This document shows positions 1-7,720 of a stretch of 64,000 nt of DNA, one piece after another (position 1 is the first letter of the stretch; the number at the start of each line of letters is the position of its first letter). The notes beneath the pieces were generated by a model. It was not told where the DNA came from. It was given only the letters and a program-made list of their open reading frames with translations, and ran no database searches. Location of the stretch: the NCBI GenBank assembly GCA_015655075.1, contig JAATFT010000094.1:1-64000 (forward strand), read 5' to 3'. The translations under genes were made by a program, and so were the position numbers. This DNA is from Clostridiales bacterium. GTDB taxonomy: Bacteria; Bacillota; Clostridia; Lachnospirales; Lachnospiraceae.

Positions 1-640
1 ATATGAATAGACATCCACAAAATGGTTAAACTATAAATGAACACAAAATTCGACAAGAGAAATACATATTTAATTCCTGCCAAAAGCAATGGTATTCATC
101 ATGATACTTCAGCTTTGGACACAGAAAAATTTACGCCCTCCAAGAAATCAATTTGTTTCTCGCAAAGTCCTAGCTATTAAATTTGCTACCTATTGTGCAT
201 CTTTTTCTTCAAATCTTATAACCGTTTATTTTCCCTCCAATAATTTCATTATGACACTAAAAAAGCTACCCTCCCTTACTTATATTTCAAGGACGATAGC
301 TTATATGCTTCGTGATACCACCTTAATTTATCTATATTTTACAATATAGACCTCTGCGAGTACGGAATTAACTTCGATACTCTGGTGCTATAATGGGCAC
401 TCCCATCGTAGCCTATACAATTATTGTAGTTGGTACGCAGCTCCAAGAGCATTTTCAACAATGTATTCTGTGCTTCTTCTCACCATAAAAGCTCTCTGTA
501 ACATATCCCATTGCTTACTTTCTTTTCATAGCCTGTTATTATATGTTTCTACTAAAATACTACATTTTTAATATAAAGTCAATGATTGAATGGAAAAGTA
601 ATAAAAATTTTTAGCTGAGCTGATATGTACACAAATAGGA
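1..640. other. Stretch without a convincing gene
   Basis: No open frame here has a plausible ribosome binding site and a recognisable product. On the minus strand, 421-525 stays open for about 33 codons and encodes protein-like sequence (WDMLQRAFMVRRSTEYIVEN), so it may be a remnant of a lost gene, but I cannot assign a family. The stretch probably belongs to the older, decayed element whose integrase remnant begins near 663. Confidence 0.4.
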
Positions 641-662
641 ATAGTGTACCACCTACACTTGG

Positions 663-854
663 TTAAATTGTGTATGCCTTCACTGCACAAGAATAACAGC
701 TGCAAGCCGGTTGAGTACAGCAGGAATGCCTTTGGATAAAATACGGGATATCTTTGGTCAGGTGGATGAAAAGACCACGCTCGGTTATATTTATGATCCT
801 AATATGGAACAAGAAAACCTTGATATCATGAATAAAGCATTGTCCAAAAAGTAG
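663..854 (+). pseudogene. Tyrosine recombinase (integrase) C-terminal remnant, older element
   Basis: Only the last 60 or so codons of a phage/ICE-type tyrosine integrase remain. The frame shows the HxxR catalytic pair (HCTR, about 681-692), then AGMPLDKIRDIFGQVDEKTT and the tyrosine nucleophile context TLGYIYDPN, ending in a natural stop at 852-854. There is no start codon or N-terminal domain. The usual GH dipeptide before the catalytic tyrosine reads GQ, so a catalytic residue is also lost. It resembles the C-terminus of the second integrase pseudogene (2741-3960) and, like it, is followed by a terminator and a copy of the tRNA-Gly 3' end. I infer that it marks the edge of an older element integrated at the same tRNA. 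Confidence 0.8.
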
Positions 855-880
855 TGCACATACCGTACACATATCAGCGC

Positions 881-910
881 AAAAAAATCCCTTGAAAATC
901 AAAGGATTTC
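881..910 (-). terminator. Rho-independent terminator beside the displaced tRNA-Gly 3' end
   Basis: On the minus strand a 10-bp stem (AATCCTTTGA paired with TCAAGGGATT, loop TTT) is followed by a run of seven T. It lies directly downstream of the tRNA-Gly 3' fragment at 912-934, exactly where the terminator of an intact tRNA would sit. It was probably the terminator used when the older element was directly joined to the tRNA. Confidence 0.75.
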
Positions 911-911
911 G

Positions 912-934
912 TAAGCGCGAGACGGGATTCGAAC
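912..934 (-). repeat. Attachment-site core: 23-bp copy of the tRNA-Gly 3' end
   Basis: These 23 bp are identical to 4066-4088, which covers the T arm, acceptor strand and discriminator of the intact tRNA-Gly(GCC). No other part of the tRNA is present, so this is not a gene. It is the direct-repeat half of an att pair bounding the 3.15-kb element up to 4088. Confidence 0.85.
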
Positions 935-942
935 AAATCCCC

Positions 943-1011
943 GCACACATAAATACTGATAAATAGGAGGTTTGCGGCTTCTGTTATTTATCTGCACACA
1001 TACTTGCACAC
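943..1011. repeat. Cluster of TGCACACAT-like direct repeats (candidate integrase arm sites)
   Basis: Three copies of GCACACA-type words occur at 943-950, 993-1001 and 1005-1011, just inside the left end of the younger element. Two more lie at 3985-4004 near its right end. Tyrosine integrases bind short direct repeats (arm-type sites) at element ends. The match in sequence and position supports this role, but it is inference. Confidence 0.45.
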
Positions 1012-1073
1012 AAGGGATGCGTGATTTTTGTAAACAAATTCATGTCTTGTCAATATGTAAACATTTGCTGCAA

Positions 1074-2006
1074 CTACATCAACAATCGGTCAAGGGCCAT
1101 TGCGCTAATGAACATTCTTTCTTTTTTACTTGAAAGTAGTTTTTGAGTCCAATCAACAAAACCCGCATCACCAATTTCTAAAGTTTGCTCGCCAATAATT
1201 AAAAATATTTTAATGTTAATTCCCTTATAATATGAGTTCATTAAATCTTTGTCTGTTACTACTATTTGAGTATCTTGAAATTCTTTATGAATATAACCGG
1301 AAATTCTTTCAAAAAAGCCATTAGAATCTTTATAACCAGCACGATGTTGTATTTCTAGTAATATCTTACCTTGAAATTTTATTTCTAAAAAAGTTTTATA
1401 TAAGCCTATATGCTTTTTTATTGCTTTTCGTTCAAAATCATATGAACCAGTATCCTTCCCAGAAGAAACCATGCAAAATAGTCCAAAATGAGGTACTTGA
1501 CCAGGATAATATTGAGCTTGAACTCGTGTTAACCTATGTGTTGTGCAAATATGTATTTCATTGTTTGTTCGATTAATAGTGCCGCTTTTAAGTCCATCAG
1601 CTATATATACTGCTAACATATTTGTCGGGTCTGAAAGAATTTCAGTTCCTCGTAACGCCGATATAATTTTGTTTTGATTAACAGTAGCAATCGAGGAGCA
1701 ACAACCTAATAATGCAAGTGGAGAAAGTATGATGGGAATAATTCCTTCTTCTTTAGCCTCCGATAATACTTCAACTTCTAATTTATGATAATCAATAGTA
1801 TCTATGCTACTTGGTTTAACAAAATAATTCGAAGAATAACTTTTTAATATATCTTCAGGAATTATATTTTCAGTTATTTGTGAAAATAAATCCATTAACA
1901 ATGAGTTAATTTCAGAAAAGGACAGTTTATTAACCAATTCATCTAATAATTGTGGAGTGTGAAGTTTATTTAGAATTTTAGACGTAATTTTATTTTCATT
2001 CGACAT
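1074..2006 (-). CDS. Conserved-looking protein of unknown function, cargo of the tRNA-Gly element
   Basis: An intact 310-codon gene with a good ribosome binding site (AAAGGGTG) and an excellent promoter upstream. I do not recognise the family. The N-terminal 70 residues look helical. A central region around residues 90-210 is rich in small and aromatic residues (SPLALLGCCSSIATV, then ICTTHRLTRVQ, then a GSYDFERKA stretch) and looks like an enzymatic or ligand-binding fold. No signal peptide or membrane segment is visible. It is the only undamaged gene between the two att copies, while both integrase genes beside it are broken. That contrast suggests selection or recent arrival; defence or another accessory role is possible but unsupported by any motif. 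Confidence 0.75.
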   Translation of the reverse strand: MSNENKITSKILNKLHTPQLLDELVNKLSFSEINSLLMDLFSQITENIIPEDILKSYSSNYFVKPSSIDTIDYHKLEVEVLSEAKEEGIIPIILSPLALLGCCSSIATVNQNKIISALRGTEILSDPTNMLAVYIADGLKSGTINRTNNEIHICTTHRLTRVQAQYYPGQVPHFGLFCMVSSGKDTGSYDFERKAIKKHIGLYKTFLEIKFQGKILLEIQHRAGYKDSNGFFERISGYIHKEFQDTQIVVTDKDLMNSYYKGINIKIFLIIGEQTLEIGDAGFVDWTQKLLSSKKERMFISAMALDRLLM

Positions 2007-2060
2007 TTGTTATCACCCTTTCACTATAAATAACATGTAATTAAATTTCACATTTATGTA

Positions 2061-2089
2061 ATTATACATATCCGATTATAGTAAGTCAA
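2061..2089 (-). promoter_or_regulatory. Sigma-A-type promoter of the unknown cargo gene
   Basis: Read on the minus strand: TTGACT, a 17-bp spacer, then TATAAT. This is close to consensus and lies about 55 bp before the start codon at 2006. Confidence 0.7.
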
Positions 2090-2151
2090 TCCATGCTGGA
2101 AAAAAGTGTATTATCTGCACTTTTAGAAAAAGTGTACGCATATTCAAATAG

Positions 2152-2210
2152 ACATGATAACGGTTACTCGTATCCCTCTTCAAGTAAACGGTTAATCATG
2201 TCATTTTTTC
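2152..2210 (+). terminator. Long imperfect hairpin followed by a T run
   Basis: Left arm from 2152 (GACATGATAACGG...) pairs imperfectly with a right arm ending at 2203 (...TTAATCATGTC), and TTTTTT follows at 2205-2210. It could terminate plus-strand transcription entering the integrase region, or act as an element-specific regulatory hairpin. No obvious plus-strand gene precedes it. Confidence 0.45.
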
Positions 2211-2333
2211 AAATATCGTACTTTAAATAATAGCATATTAAGTTTGTATATGATGAAAGGAGAAAACAAAACAAACAAAGCTCTTGCACATACTTCGTCA
2301 TGCGCATAAAGATTGCGCGGAAAAGAGGTGAAA

Positions 2334-2579
2334 ATGGCTCGTAACAGAGAAAAGAAACACCAATCATTGGTTCATCAGGTGGAGATCAAATTAAAATCAA
2401 AAATGGCAATCGGTCATTCGAAATATGATGACCAGAGGGCGGAACGTGCACTATTGAAAGAAAAGCGGAAAAAGGATTCTAAGGCAATGTTAAGTTATCA
2501 AGAACGTATTACCATACATAAGATTTATACCTGGAGTACCTTTCAGGATTATCAGAAACATGCCTGTTATTGGTCATAA
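2334..2579 (+). pseudogene. Truncated tyrosine-integrase-like protein, N-terminal part
   Basis: Start ATG at 2334 has a clear ribosome binding site (GAGGTG). The predicted 81-residue product is very basic and ends abruptly with TFQDYQKHACYWS. The layout (lysine-rich N-terminus, then a YTWSTFQDYQKHACY segment) resembles the N-terminal arm and start of the SAM-like core-binding domain of recombinase-type proteins found in clostridial mobile elements. The rest of that domain and the whole catalytic domain are missing, so I treat it as a truncated gene. It could instead be a small standalone accessory protein of the element. Confidence 0.5.
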
Positions 2580-2620
2580 CAGAATCAATACATTGCAGAA
2601 CATTATTTGCGCTAACTCTT

Positions 2621-2643
2621 ATGCCCGCAGGATCTGCGGGCAT
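2621..2643. repeat. Perfect 10-bp inverted repeat with 3-nt loop
   Basis: ATGCCCGCAG and CTGCGGGCAT flank GAT. It follows the truncated gene at 2579, but no T run follows on either strand, so it is a structure of unknown role rather than a convincing terminator. Confidence 0.5.
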
Positions 2644-2740
2644 ATTGTAGAAAAAAGCTTCGTTTTTAAAATCACCTGTCATATTGTTTTATGAAATATG
2701 AAACAAATTTTTAAAACAATTGACAGGAGGTCACATTATT

Positions 2741-3960
2741 ATGCTTGATGCATTATCTATCTTGCAGGAAGCTTATGAATGTGGTATCTTGGATGCAACA
2801 GAAGTCGCAATAAAAATAAATATGACCAAAGAAAACTATGTAAAAGAGCATCATCCATATTCCATCAGCTCTAGGCAGGATGGACGCTACATAACCACCA
2901 TAAAGAAAGAGGACGAAGAAAGACAGCAGATAGCCGCACCATCATATGTAGAACTGATTAGTAAGCTCTACGAATATTATAGTGACCGTAAAAGTGATTA
3001 TACTATCAGTGATTTATATGAGATGTGGATAGAAAAGCGAGAAAAACAGTCTGTAGAAGATACCATTGATATTAAGACTGTTAAACGGGATGAACAGCAT
3101 TAGCGTAAGTATTATGCTGATTATAAGCTTGTTACGATTCCCATTCAGAAAATAACCACCAGAATGCTGAATGATTTTCTGAATGATTCCATTACCACAT
3201 TTAAGTTTTCCCGAAAAGAATTTAACAACATGAAAACTATCTTGAATTCTGTCTTTCAGATAGCAATGGGTAAGGAGATCCTATCGGTAAATCCATTACT
3301 CAACACACATACGAGCATTAAATTCCGCTCCATTCAAAAGAAAAAAGATGGTTCCAAGCTTTATCTTGAAAAAGAAATGGAAATCCTTGAAGATTTTCTC
3401 TATCAACAAGGAACTATGGAAGCTTATACGATTTTGATGGATTTCCAAATCGGAACAAGGATAGGTGAACTGGTTGTTCTGAAAAAGGAAGATATGCTTG
3501 ATGATGAAGTCTATATTCATAAGATGGAGATTGTTGATGAGGAAAGAGTAGGCGGAGTATATATCCGCAAAGGCTATAAGGTTGTGGAATACGTGAAACA
3601 TGATATTTCCTCTGGCTATCGGACTGTTCTTTAACAAAAAAAGCAAAAAAGATTCTGGAAGAGGCTAAAAAGCTTTCACCTGACAGTGAATATCTTTTCA
3701 CACAGTCAAATGGTGAAAGAATGACTAGCAGAAGCTTTAACTACTGGCTGGAGAAGTATTGCAGAGATGCTGGAGTAACGTTTAAGAGCAGTCATTGTAT
3801 CCGAAGAACCTTTTTCAGTCGGTTGTATGCAGAGGGCCGCATGCCTTTAGAGGAAATCAGTGTGTATATGGGCCATGAAGATACGGATACAACGAAAGGC
3901 TATATCTACAATTACAACGAAATCGAAAAGAATCGTGCCTATATGAACAAGGCATTATAG
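2741..3960 (+). pseudogene. Tyrosine integrase of the younger tRNA-Gly element, inactivated
   Basis: The true start is the ATG at 2741 behind AGGAGG; about 405 codons would be normal for an ICE/phage integrase. The frame is broken by a TAG at 3101-3103, after which homologous sequence continues in the same frame, and by loss of one base near 3630, after which it continues in another frame (LTKKAKKILEEAKK...). Domains in order: N-terminal AT-hook-like/arm domain, core-binding domain (about 3110-3330), catalytic domain with R in GTRIGEL, HxxR in SHCIRRTF, GH in MGHED and the Tyr nucleophile in KGYIYN. All catalytic residues are still readable, so decay is recent. It ends 107 bp from the tRNA-Gly it targets. 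Confidence 0.9.
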
Positions 3961-3984
3961 CAGTCCCCGTACGTAAAGGGATGT

Positions 3985-4004
3985 TGCACACATCCTGCAC
4001 ACAT
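3985..4004. repeat. Two TGCACACAT direct repeats near the right element end
   Basis: TGCACACAT occurs at 3985-3993 and 3996-4004, spaced 11 bp apart, about one helical turn. The same word occurs near the left end (993-1001). Candidate integrase arm-type or excisionase sites. Confidence 0.45.
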
Positions 4005-4015
4005 TATTTTTGGAC

Positions 4016-4056
4016 ACAAAAAAACAGGAAAGCTTGATTTTACTAGTTTTCCTGCC
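4016..4056 (-). terminator. Terminator of tRNA-Gly, copy 1
   Basis: On the minus strand, CAGGAAAA and TTTCCTG form a stem around a 15-nt loop and are followed by seven T. It lies 12 bp beyond the tRNA 3' end. By position it was supplied by the integrated element. Confidence 0.75.
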
Positions 4057-4067
4057 CTTTTCAATTA

Positions 4068-4139
4068 AGCGCGAGACGGGATTCGAACCCGCGACCCTCG
4101 CCTTGGCAAGGCGATACTCCACCTCTGAGCCACTCGCGC
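4068..4139 (-). tRNA. tRNA-Gly (anticodon GCC)
   Basis: A 72-nt cloverleaf on the minus strand: acceptor GCGCGAG/CTCGCGC with discriminator T, anticodon stem TCGCC/GGCGA around loop TTGCCAA (anticodon GCC), and T arm GCGGG-TTCGAAT-CCCGT. CCA is not encoded. The gene is identical to the copy at 37781-37852. Its 3' end is the integration site of the element to its left. Confidence 0.95.
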
Positions 4140-4192
4140 GTATATAATTTAAAACACAGATGAAGCATGTATGTGCGTCAGACACAAATGAT

Positions 4193-4221
4193 ATTATAGT
4201 GTATGAAAGCTTTTCTGTCAA
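4193..4221 (-). promoter_or_regulatory. Consensus promoter of tRNA-Gly, copy 1
   Basis: Minus strand TTGACA, 17-bp spacer, TATAAT: a perfect sigma-A promoter whose -10 lies 53 bp before the tRNA 5' end. Confidence 0.85.
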
Positions 4222-4256
4222 TAGAAAATTAGAATTTTTTTTCATATATTTGACCT

Positions 4257-4382
4257 TTATTTGACCTTATTTACATTCCGACTTCCTTTTTTCGATTGAA
4301 TATATCTTTTTATTTGCGCTTTCCTTTTACCGAAGCCCGCGTCCATAGAACCATGTTTTTCATCTAATTTTTCATCTGACAT
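4257..4382 (-). CDS. Small basic protein, 41 residues, unknown
   Basis: A short frame with a strong ribosome binding site (AGGAGAGGG, 7 nt before ATG). The product begins MSDEKLDEKHGSMDAGF and turns strongly basic (KRKAQIKRYIQSKK). There is no membrane segment or signal peptide. It lies between the tRNA-Gly promoter and the HAD phosphatase gene, 39 bp downstream of the latter on the same strand, so it may be the last gene of that transcript. I do not recognise it; the evidence for a real gene is the ribosome binding site and plausible composition. Confidence 0.5.
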   Translation of the reverse strand: MSDEKLDEKHGSMDAGFGKRKAQIKRYIQSKKGSRNVNKVK

Positions 4383-4421
4383 AGAGCCCTCTCCTATTAC
4401 ATGAAAAAGGGACTTTATAAA

Positions 4422-5213
4422 TTATATAATACAAAAATGCCGCAGGGCATATGCTATCCCGTCTTCATGAATATCCTTCGTTATATAACTCGCAATATTA
4501 TGGATACATTCATCGCTTTTTTTCATAGCTATACTGTTGGATACATATTCAAACATGGAAAGATCGTTGGAACTGTCCCCAAAGACATACGTATTTTCAA
4601 GGGGTAGGTGATAATATTCCAGGACCTTTTTAATTCCGCCGGCTTTGGAATAACCCCGCGGTACTATTTCTAAAAGCCGGCTTCCCCTGTCAATACAATC
4701 AAATCCGTCACTTAGTGACTTAATAAATTCATCAAGGTTCGTATCCGCATTCGCTTTCGCAAATAATTTATCAAAAATAAGTCCCTTTGTATCCCAGTTT
4801 TTCTTAAGTCCGTAACCCCTCCTGTGAAAATGTTCCTGTATTATTTTTATATCCATTGATACCACTTCCCTGGAATCAAAATAAACATCATCCAATCCTT
4901 CCAAAACCGCATCTATATTGTATTTTCTTAATAAACGGATGATTTTTCTGCAGGTTGACTCTTCAATTGTTGCCGCTGCAATCACCTGGTTATTAATATT
5001 TATATAGGTCCCGCAGCCACATATGTAACCGTCAAATCCAATATCCCGTATTTCTCTTTCTATATTAAAGTAAGTTCTTCCGGTATTTATAAATGCTAGG
5101 TGTCCTTTCCTTCTTGCATCTTTAATTGCTTTTATGGTACTATCGGGAATCATCTGCGTATCCTCAGTCAATATTGTTCCGTCAATATCAAAGAACATGA
5201 TTATTCGCGCCAT
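4422..5213 (-). CDS. HAD-superfamily phosphatase, Cof type
   Basis: Predicted cytosolic phosphatase acting on sugar phosphates or flavin/pyridoxal-type phosphates (family knowledge; substrate not predictable). Visible motifs: motif I FFDIDGT with nucleophile D9 and acid D11, motif II INTGRT near residue 45, a central cap domain (about 80-190), and motif III/IV GDSSND near residue 207. Length (264 residues) is normal for Cof-like HAD IIB proteins. The start was placed at the ATG preceding ARIIMFFDIDG, which has an AGAGG sequence upstream; an ATG 14 codons earlier has none. The gene stands alone on the minus strand, facing away from a repeat-rich spacer. Confidence 0.85.
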   Translation of the reverse strand: MARIIMFFDIDGTILTEDTQMIPDSTIKAIKDARRKGHLAFINTGRTYFNIEREIRDIGFDGYICGCGTYININNQVIAAATIEESTCRKIIRLLRKYNIDAVLEGLDDVYFDSREVVSMDIKIIQEHFHRRGYGLKKNWDTKGLIFDKLFAKANADTNLDEFIKSLSDGFDCIDRGSRLLEIVPRGYSKAGGIKKVLEYYHLPLENTYVFGDSSNDLSMFEYVSNSIAMKKSDECIHNIASYITKDIHEDGIAYALRHFCII

Positions 5214-5483
5214 CTTGTACATCCTCTCTATACGTTTATTATCCCAATACATCATATTTTTTAATTATATCTGGAAATAAGGAAGATTGCAAACCAATTA
5301 GCAAAACTTCAGTCTTAATGAAAATTTCAATCTTAAATTCTTGTGGATTTTTGTGCCCAAATATATTTCAAAAAATATTATAATATTTTTATGGCAAAAT
5401 TTATGGCATTTTAATGTAAAAGTTTTGTAATTTTTAGCTCTTTTTCTTTTTCTTAACTTCTTTATTGGCAGTCTCTCACTATC

Positions 5484-5658
5484 TTTTTGTAAAGTTAACA
5501 ATAATTTCATAAAATCATCAAATCCTGTACACATATGAACAGTATACTTAACTTATGGCAGAAAGCAAGGTTCCCCACCTTGTTTATATAATTTTTTTTT
5601 TCATAAATTTGGCCGGCAGGATATCTGCCGGCTCCTCCTTTATAATTTACTTTAATCG
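5484..5658. repeat. Dispersed repeat of about 170 bp, copy 1
   Basis: This segment and 8761-8929 align over their whole length at roughly 80% by eye, in the same orientation. Both contain a small hairpin (CAAGGTTCCCCACCTTG here), an AT-rich run, and a GC-rich hairpin (GCCGGCAG..CTGCCGGC). Both lie just downstream of a minus-strand gene, so the hairpins may also serve as terminators. Confidence 0.75.
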
Positions 5659-5685
5659 TAAAAGTAAATCGTTTTTCACATATTC

Positions 5686-5901
5686 TTACCATTCCTTTGT
5701 AATTTCCGCTACGGTTATATCATACTTTTTTAAAAATTCATCCAGGTCTCGGCTATCCCTAATCAGCATAACTTCCGTAAATTTTCCGGTATGCAGATTC
5801 TTAAATCCGGCGACTTTCTCTCCATTACAGATACTCGCCCGGATTACTGGCTTTAGATTCTCCTTGTCATACAGTTCCTTTACCTTCTTTTTATGAAACA
5901 T
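5686..5901 (-). CDS. Small conserved-looking protein, unknown function
   Basis: A 71-residue product beginning MFHKKKVKELYDKENLKPV, with no membrane segment. The segment SICNGEKVAGFKNLHTGKF followed by EVMLIRDSRDLDEFLKKYDI reads like a compact alpha/beta domain. I have the impression of similar small proteins in other Lachnospiraceae but can give no function. The start at 5901 is preferred because AAAGGGG lies about 9 nt upstream; an in-frame ATG 15 codons earlier lacks a site. Copy 1 of the dispersed repeat follows immediately downstream. Confidence 0.6.
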   Translation of the reverse strand: MFHKKKVKELYDKENLKPVIRASICNGEKVAGFKNLHTGKFTEVMLIRDSRDLDEFLKKYDITVAEITKEW

Positions 5902-6202
5902 CCCTGCGCACACCCCTTTATCATGAATGATGTTTGCCTGAAGCATTTTCTGCCCGGCATGCTGGATTTTGAATTGCTTTTCCCTCTCCAGAAATACTTC
6001 TAAAATCCTTTCGGCGGGTATTCTTTTGGGGCTTGATTTCCAACAAGTCCTCTTGCAGCTGTTTTGCTATCGCTTCAGCTGCTATATAGTTTCCTTTCAC
6101 TTCTGGTCTAACGCAAAGTTCAGAGAGACCTTAGTTCAGAGAGACCTTTAAGCTGCGTGTTAAGGCGTGTATTTAACCTATATGCTATTTTCAGCCGCAG
6201 TT

Positions 6203-6475
6203 TCAGCCGCAGATTTCGAAGGAATTCTCATTCACGGCGGTAGGAAGCTCTTTCGTGTCTATATTATCGATGTCTATATAATGACTTTTTTTAATCATTT
6301 CTAGCATGGCGTCTATACCGTATCGTTCACCCTGAACCTCCATTGTTACGCTGCCGTCAAACTCGTTACGTACCCAACCGGTAAGTCCGAGTAAATGTGC
6401 TGCCTGATAGGCTCTGAAGCGAAAGCCGACGCCTTGTACACAGCCTGTAAAGATGTATCGCATTCTTATTATCAT
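6203..6475 (-). CDS. acyP: Acylphosphatase
   Basis: Hydrolyses acyl phosphates such as carbamoyl phosphate or 1,3-bisphosphoglycerate in the cytosol. The 90-residue length is standard. The family signature is complete: GCVQGVGFRFRAYQ with catalytic Arg19, and GWVRNEFDGSV with catalytic Asn37. The start has AAAGGTGA at good spacing. It is read in the same direction as the GIY-YIG gene just upstream of it, 56 bp away, and may share its transcript. Confidence 0.93.
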   Translation of the reverse strand: MIIRMRYIFTGCVQGVGFRFRAYQAAHLLGLTGWVRNEFDGSVTMEVQGERYGIDAMLEMIKKSHYIDIDNIDTKELPTAVNENSFEICG

Positions 6476-6530
6476 ATCGTCACCTTTAAGAAATTCACTT
6501 AATATAATGTCAGCTAAACATCTGGCTGAA

Positions 6531-6833
6531 TTATATTAATAATCTACAATTCGCTGTAACTGGGTTTATTTTCCGTTGCTCGATCAGTGAGAGCTTTTCG
6601 GCGTGGATAAGCTTTTTCAAAGCTGCTTCACGCTTTAGAGCTTCACTCTTTGTTGAAAAGCTCTCTTTATAAACCAACTCAACCGGCAGGCGTGAACGGG
6701 TATATTTTGCGCCTCGTCCACTGTTATGTACAGCAGTACGGCGGCATGGGTCGGTTGTGTAGCCGCTATAGATTGTACCATCTGCGCAGCGTAGCATATA
6801 CGCGTAATATTTGGTAGCTTTCACAATTTTCAT
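6531..6833 (-). CDS. GIY-YIG domain protein (UPF0213/YhbQ type)
   Basis: A 100-residue single-domain protein. The GIY-YIG module starts at YYAYMLRCADGTIYSGYTT, followed by the conserved Arg/His stretch (DPCRRTAVHNSG), RGAKYTRSRLPVELVY and an ESF..KSEALKREAALKKL helix. The family comprises small putative structure-specific nucleases linked to DNA maintenance; activity has rarely been shown. The ATG at 6833, preceded by AAGGA, is a better start than the ATG six codons upstream. Confidence 0.9.
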   Translation of the reverse strand: MKIVKATKYYAYMLRCADGTIYSGYTTDPCRRTAVHNSGRGAKYTRSRLPVELVYKESFSTKSEALKREAALKKLIHAEKLSLIEQRKINPVTANCRLLI

Positions 6834-6855
6834 TTTGAGTTTTTCCTTCATAGAT

Positions 6856-7004
6856 TATATTTGTGTTACTTCAGGCAGCGGCAGTTTTTCGTTTTCAAGA
6901 TTAGGATGTTCGTTAAATTCTTTAATTATGAATCCCGCGTTAATAACAGAATTTATGATTTCACTTAAAGATTTTTCGCCCCCGGTGCAGATATGCTCAT
7001 AATC
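6856..7004 (-). pseudogene. C-terminal remnant of a class I methyltransferase-like gene
   Basis: About 48 open codons encode DYEHICTGGEKSLSEIINSV, INAGFIIKEFNEHPN and LPLPEVTQI before a stop. Patterns of the form 'L..AGF.I..F.EHP' are typical of the last strand-helix unit of small SAM-dependent methyltransferases. No start or catalytic part is present upstream, because the CAT-family gene ends 12 bp away. It is therefore a leftover of a gene truncated by rearrangement. Confidence 0.5.
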
Positions 7005-7015
7005 TCACCGATAAA

Positions 7016-7645
7016 TCAGAACCTATTTAAGTAATCTTGCAAAGAATCGGCCAACTTTCCAATATGTATCCCATCTACAAAGGAATGATGCACTTGAACA
7101 GAAAAAGGAAGAATCCATTTTCCATCCCTTTCAAAAAATTTTCCCCAATCAAAGAGAGGTGTAGCATTATCTTTTTTCCCTGAGTTAGTATGTGAAATAT
7201 GAGTATATGATACCCACGGAAATGGCGAAAACTGAAATACATCATTGCCTAATGGCCCTATAAAATACTCTTTTTGATTTTCAGCCTTTTCTATAGCTAT
7301 GGCAATATATTCTTCTAATGTATCCTGCATCTCAACCTTAACAACCTTAAAAAGCTCGGTGACTTTGTCCATATATGTAAAAGCGGTATCAATTCTGTCA
7401 TAAAGCACTATCTGACCATCTACGAAGCGATATCTAAACTCCTCAATTTCGTTTGCACATTTAGAAATAATAAAGATTAGTGCCATTGTAAACGAATACT
7501 TCATCTCTTTAACTCTTGCTAAGAAATTACTTATATCCAACTCAAAAGTCACACAGTATGACGGTTCAATGCTGTTTCTAAATATTTCACAGTGTAATGC
7601 ACGCTTCCAATTGTTTTCATCAATTACCTTATAATTACTAAGCAT
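7016..7645 (-). CDS. Chloramphenicol acetyltransferase family protein (type A-like)
   Basis: Transfers acetyl from acetyl-CoA to a hydroxyl group; in true members this inactivates chloramphenicol. The 209-residue product has the family core: VIDENNWKRALHCEIF at the N-terminus, a central PFPWVSYTHISH segment, and the catalytic HHSFVDG motif (His187, Asp191). Length fits the CAT trimer subunit. The start at 7645 is preceded by AAAGGGG; an ATG 16 codons upstream lacks a site. Divergent CAT-like genes are common in Firmicutes, so resistance cannot be asserted. The neighbours are another small enzyme gene and a methyltransferase remnant, so this is an accessory zone. Confidence 0.82.
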   Translation of the reverse strand: MLSNYKVIDENNWKRALHCEIFRNSIEPSYCVTFELDISNFLARVKEMKYSFTMALIFIISKCANEIEEFRYRFVDGQIVLYDRIDTAFTYMDKVTELFKVVKVEMQDTLEEYIAIAIEKAENQKEYFIGPLGNDVFQFSPFPWVSYTHISHTNSGKKDNATPLFDWGKFFERDGKWILPFSVQVHHSFVDGIHIGKLADSLQDYLNRF

Positions 7646-7720
7646 TATTATATTGTCCCCTTTATGAATAATTTCAGTTTTGCTGAACATCAAATACTTG
7701 TAAAATTATATGTATAAAAG

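Noticed and set aside
89-349. Plus-strand 86-codon open frame
   Set aside because: No ribosome binding site, low-complexity AT-rich codon content and no recognisable domain.
2621-2643. Terminator for the truncated integrase-like gene
   Set aside because: The stem is perfect but no T run follows on either strand, so it is listed only as an inverted repeat.
3296-3701. Minus-strand frames of 95-116 codons
   Set aside because: They are antisense shadows of the integrase pseudogene, which shows full family homology on the plus strand.
3955-4245. Minus-strand frame containing a protein-like stretch over the tRNA
   Set aside because: It is the tRNA-Gly gene read as protein (same artefact at 37590-37928).
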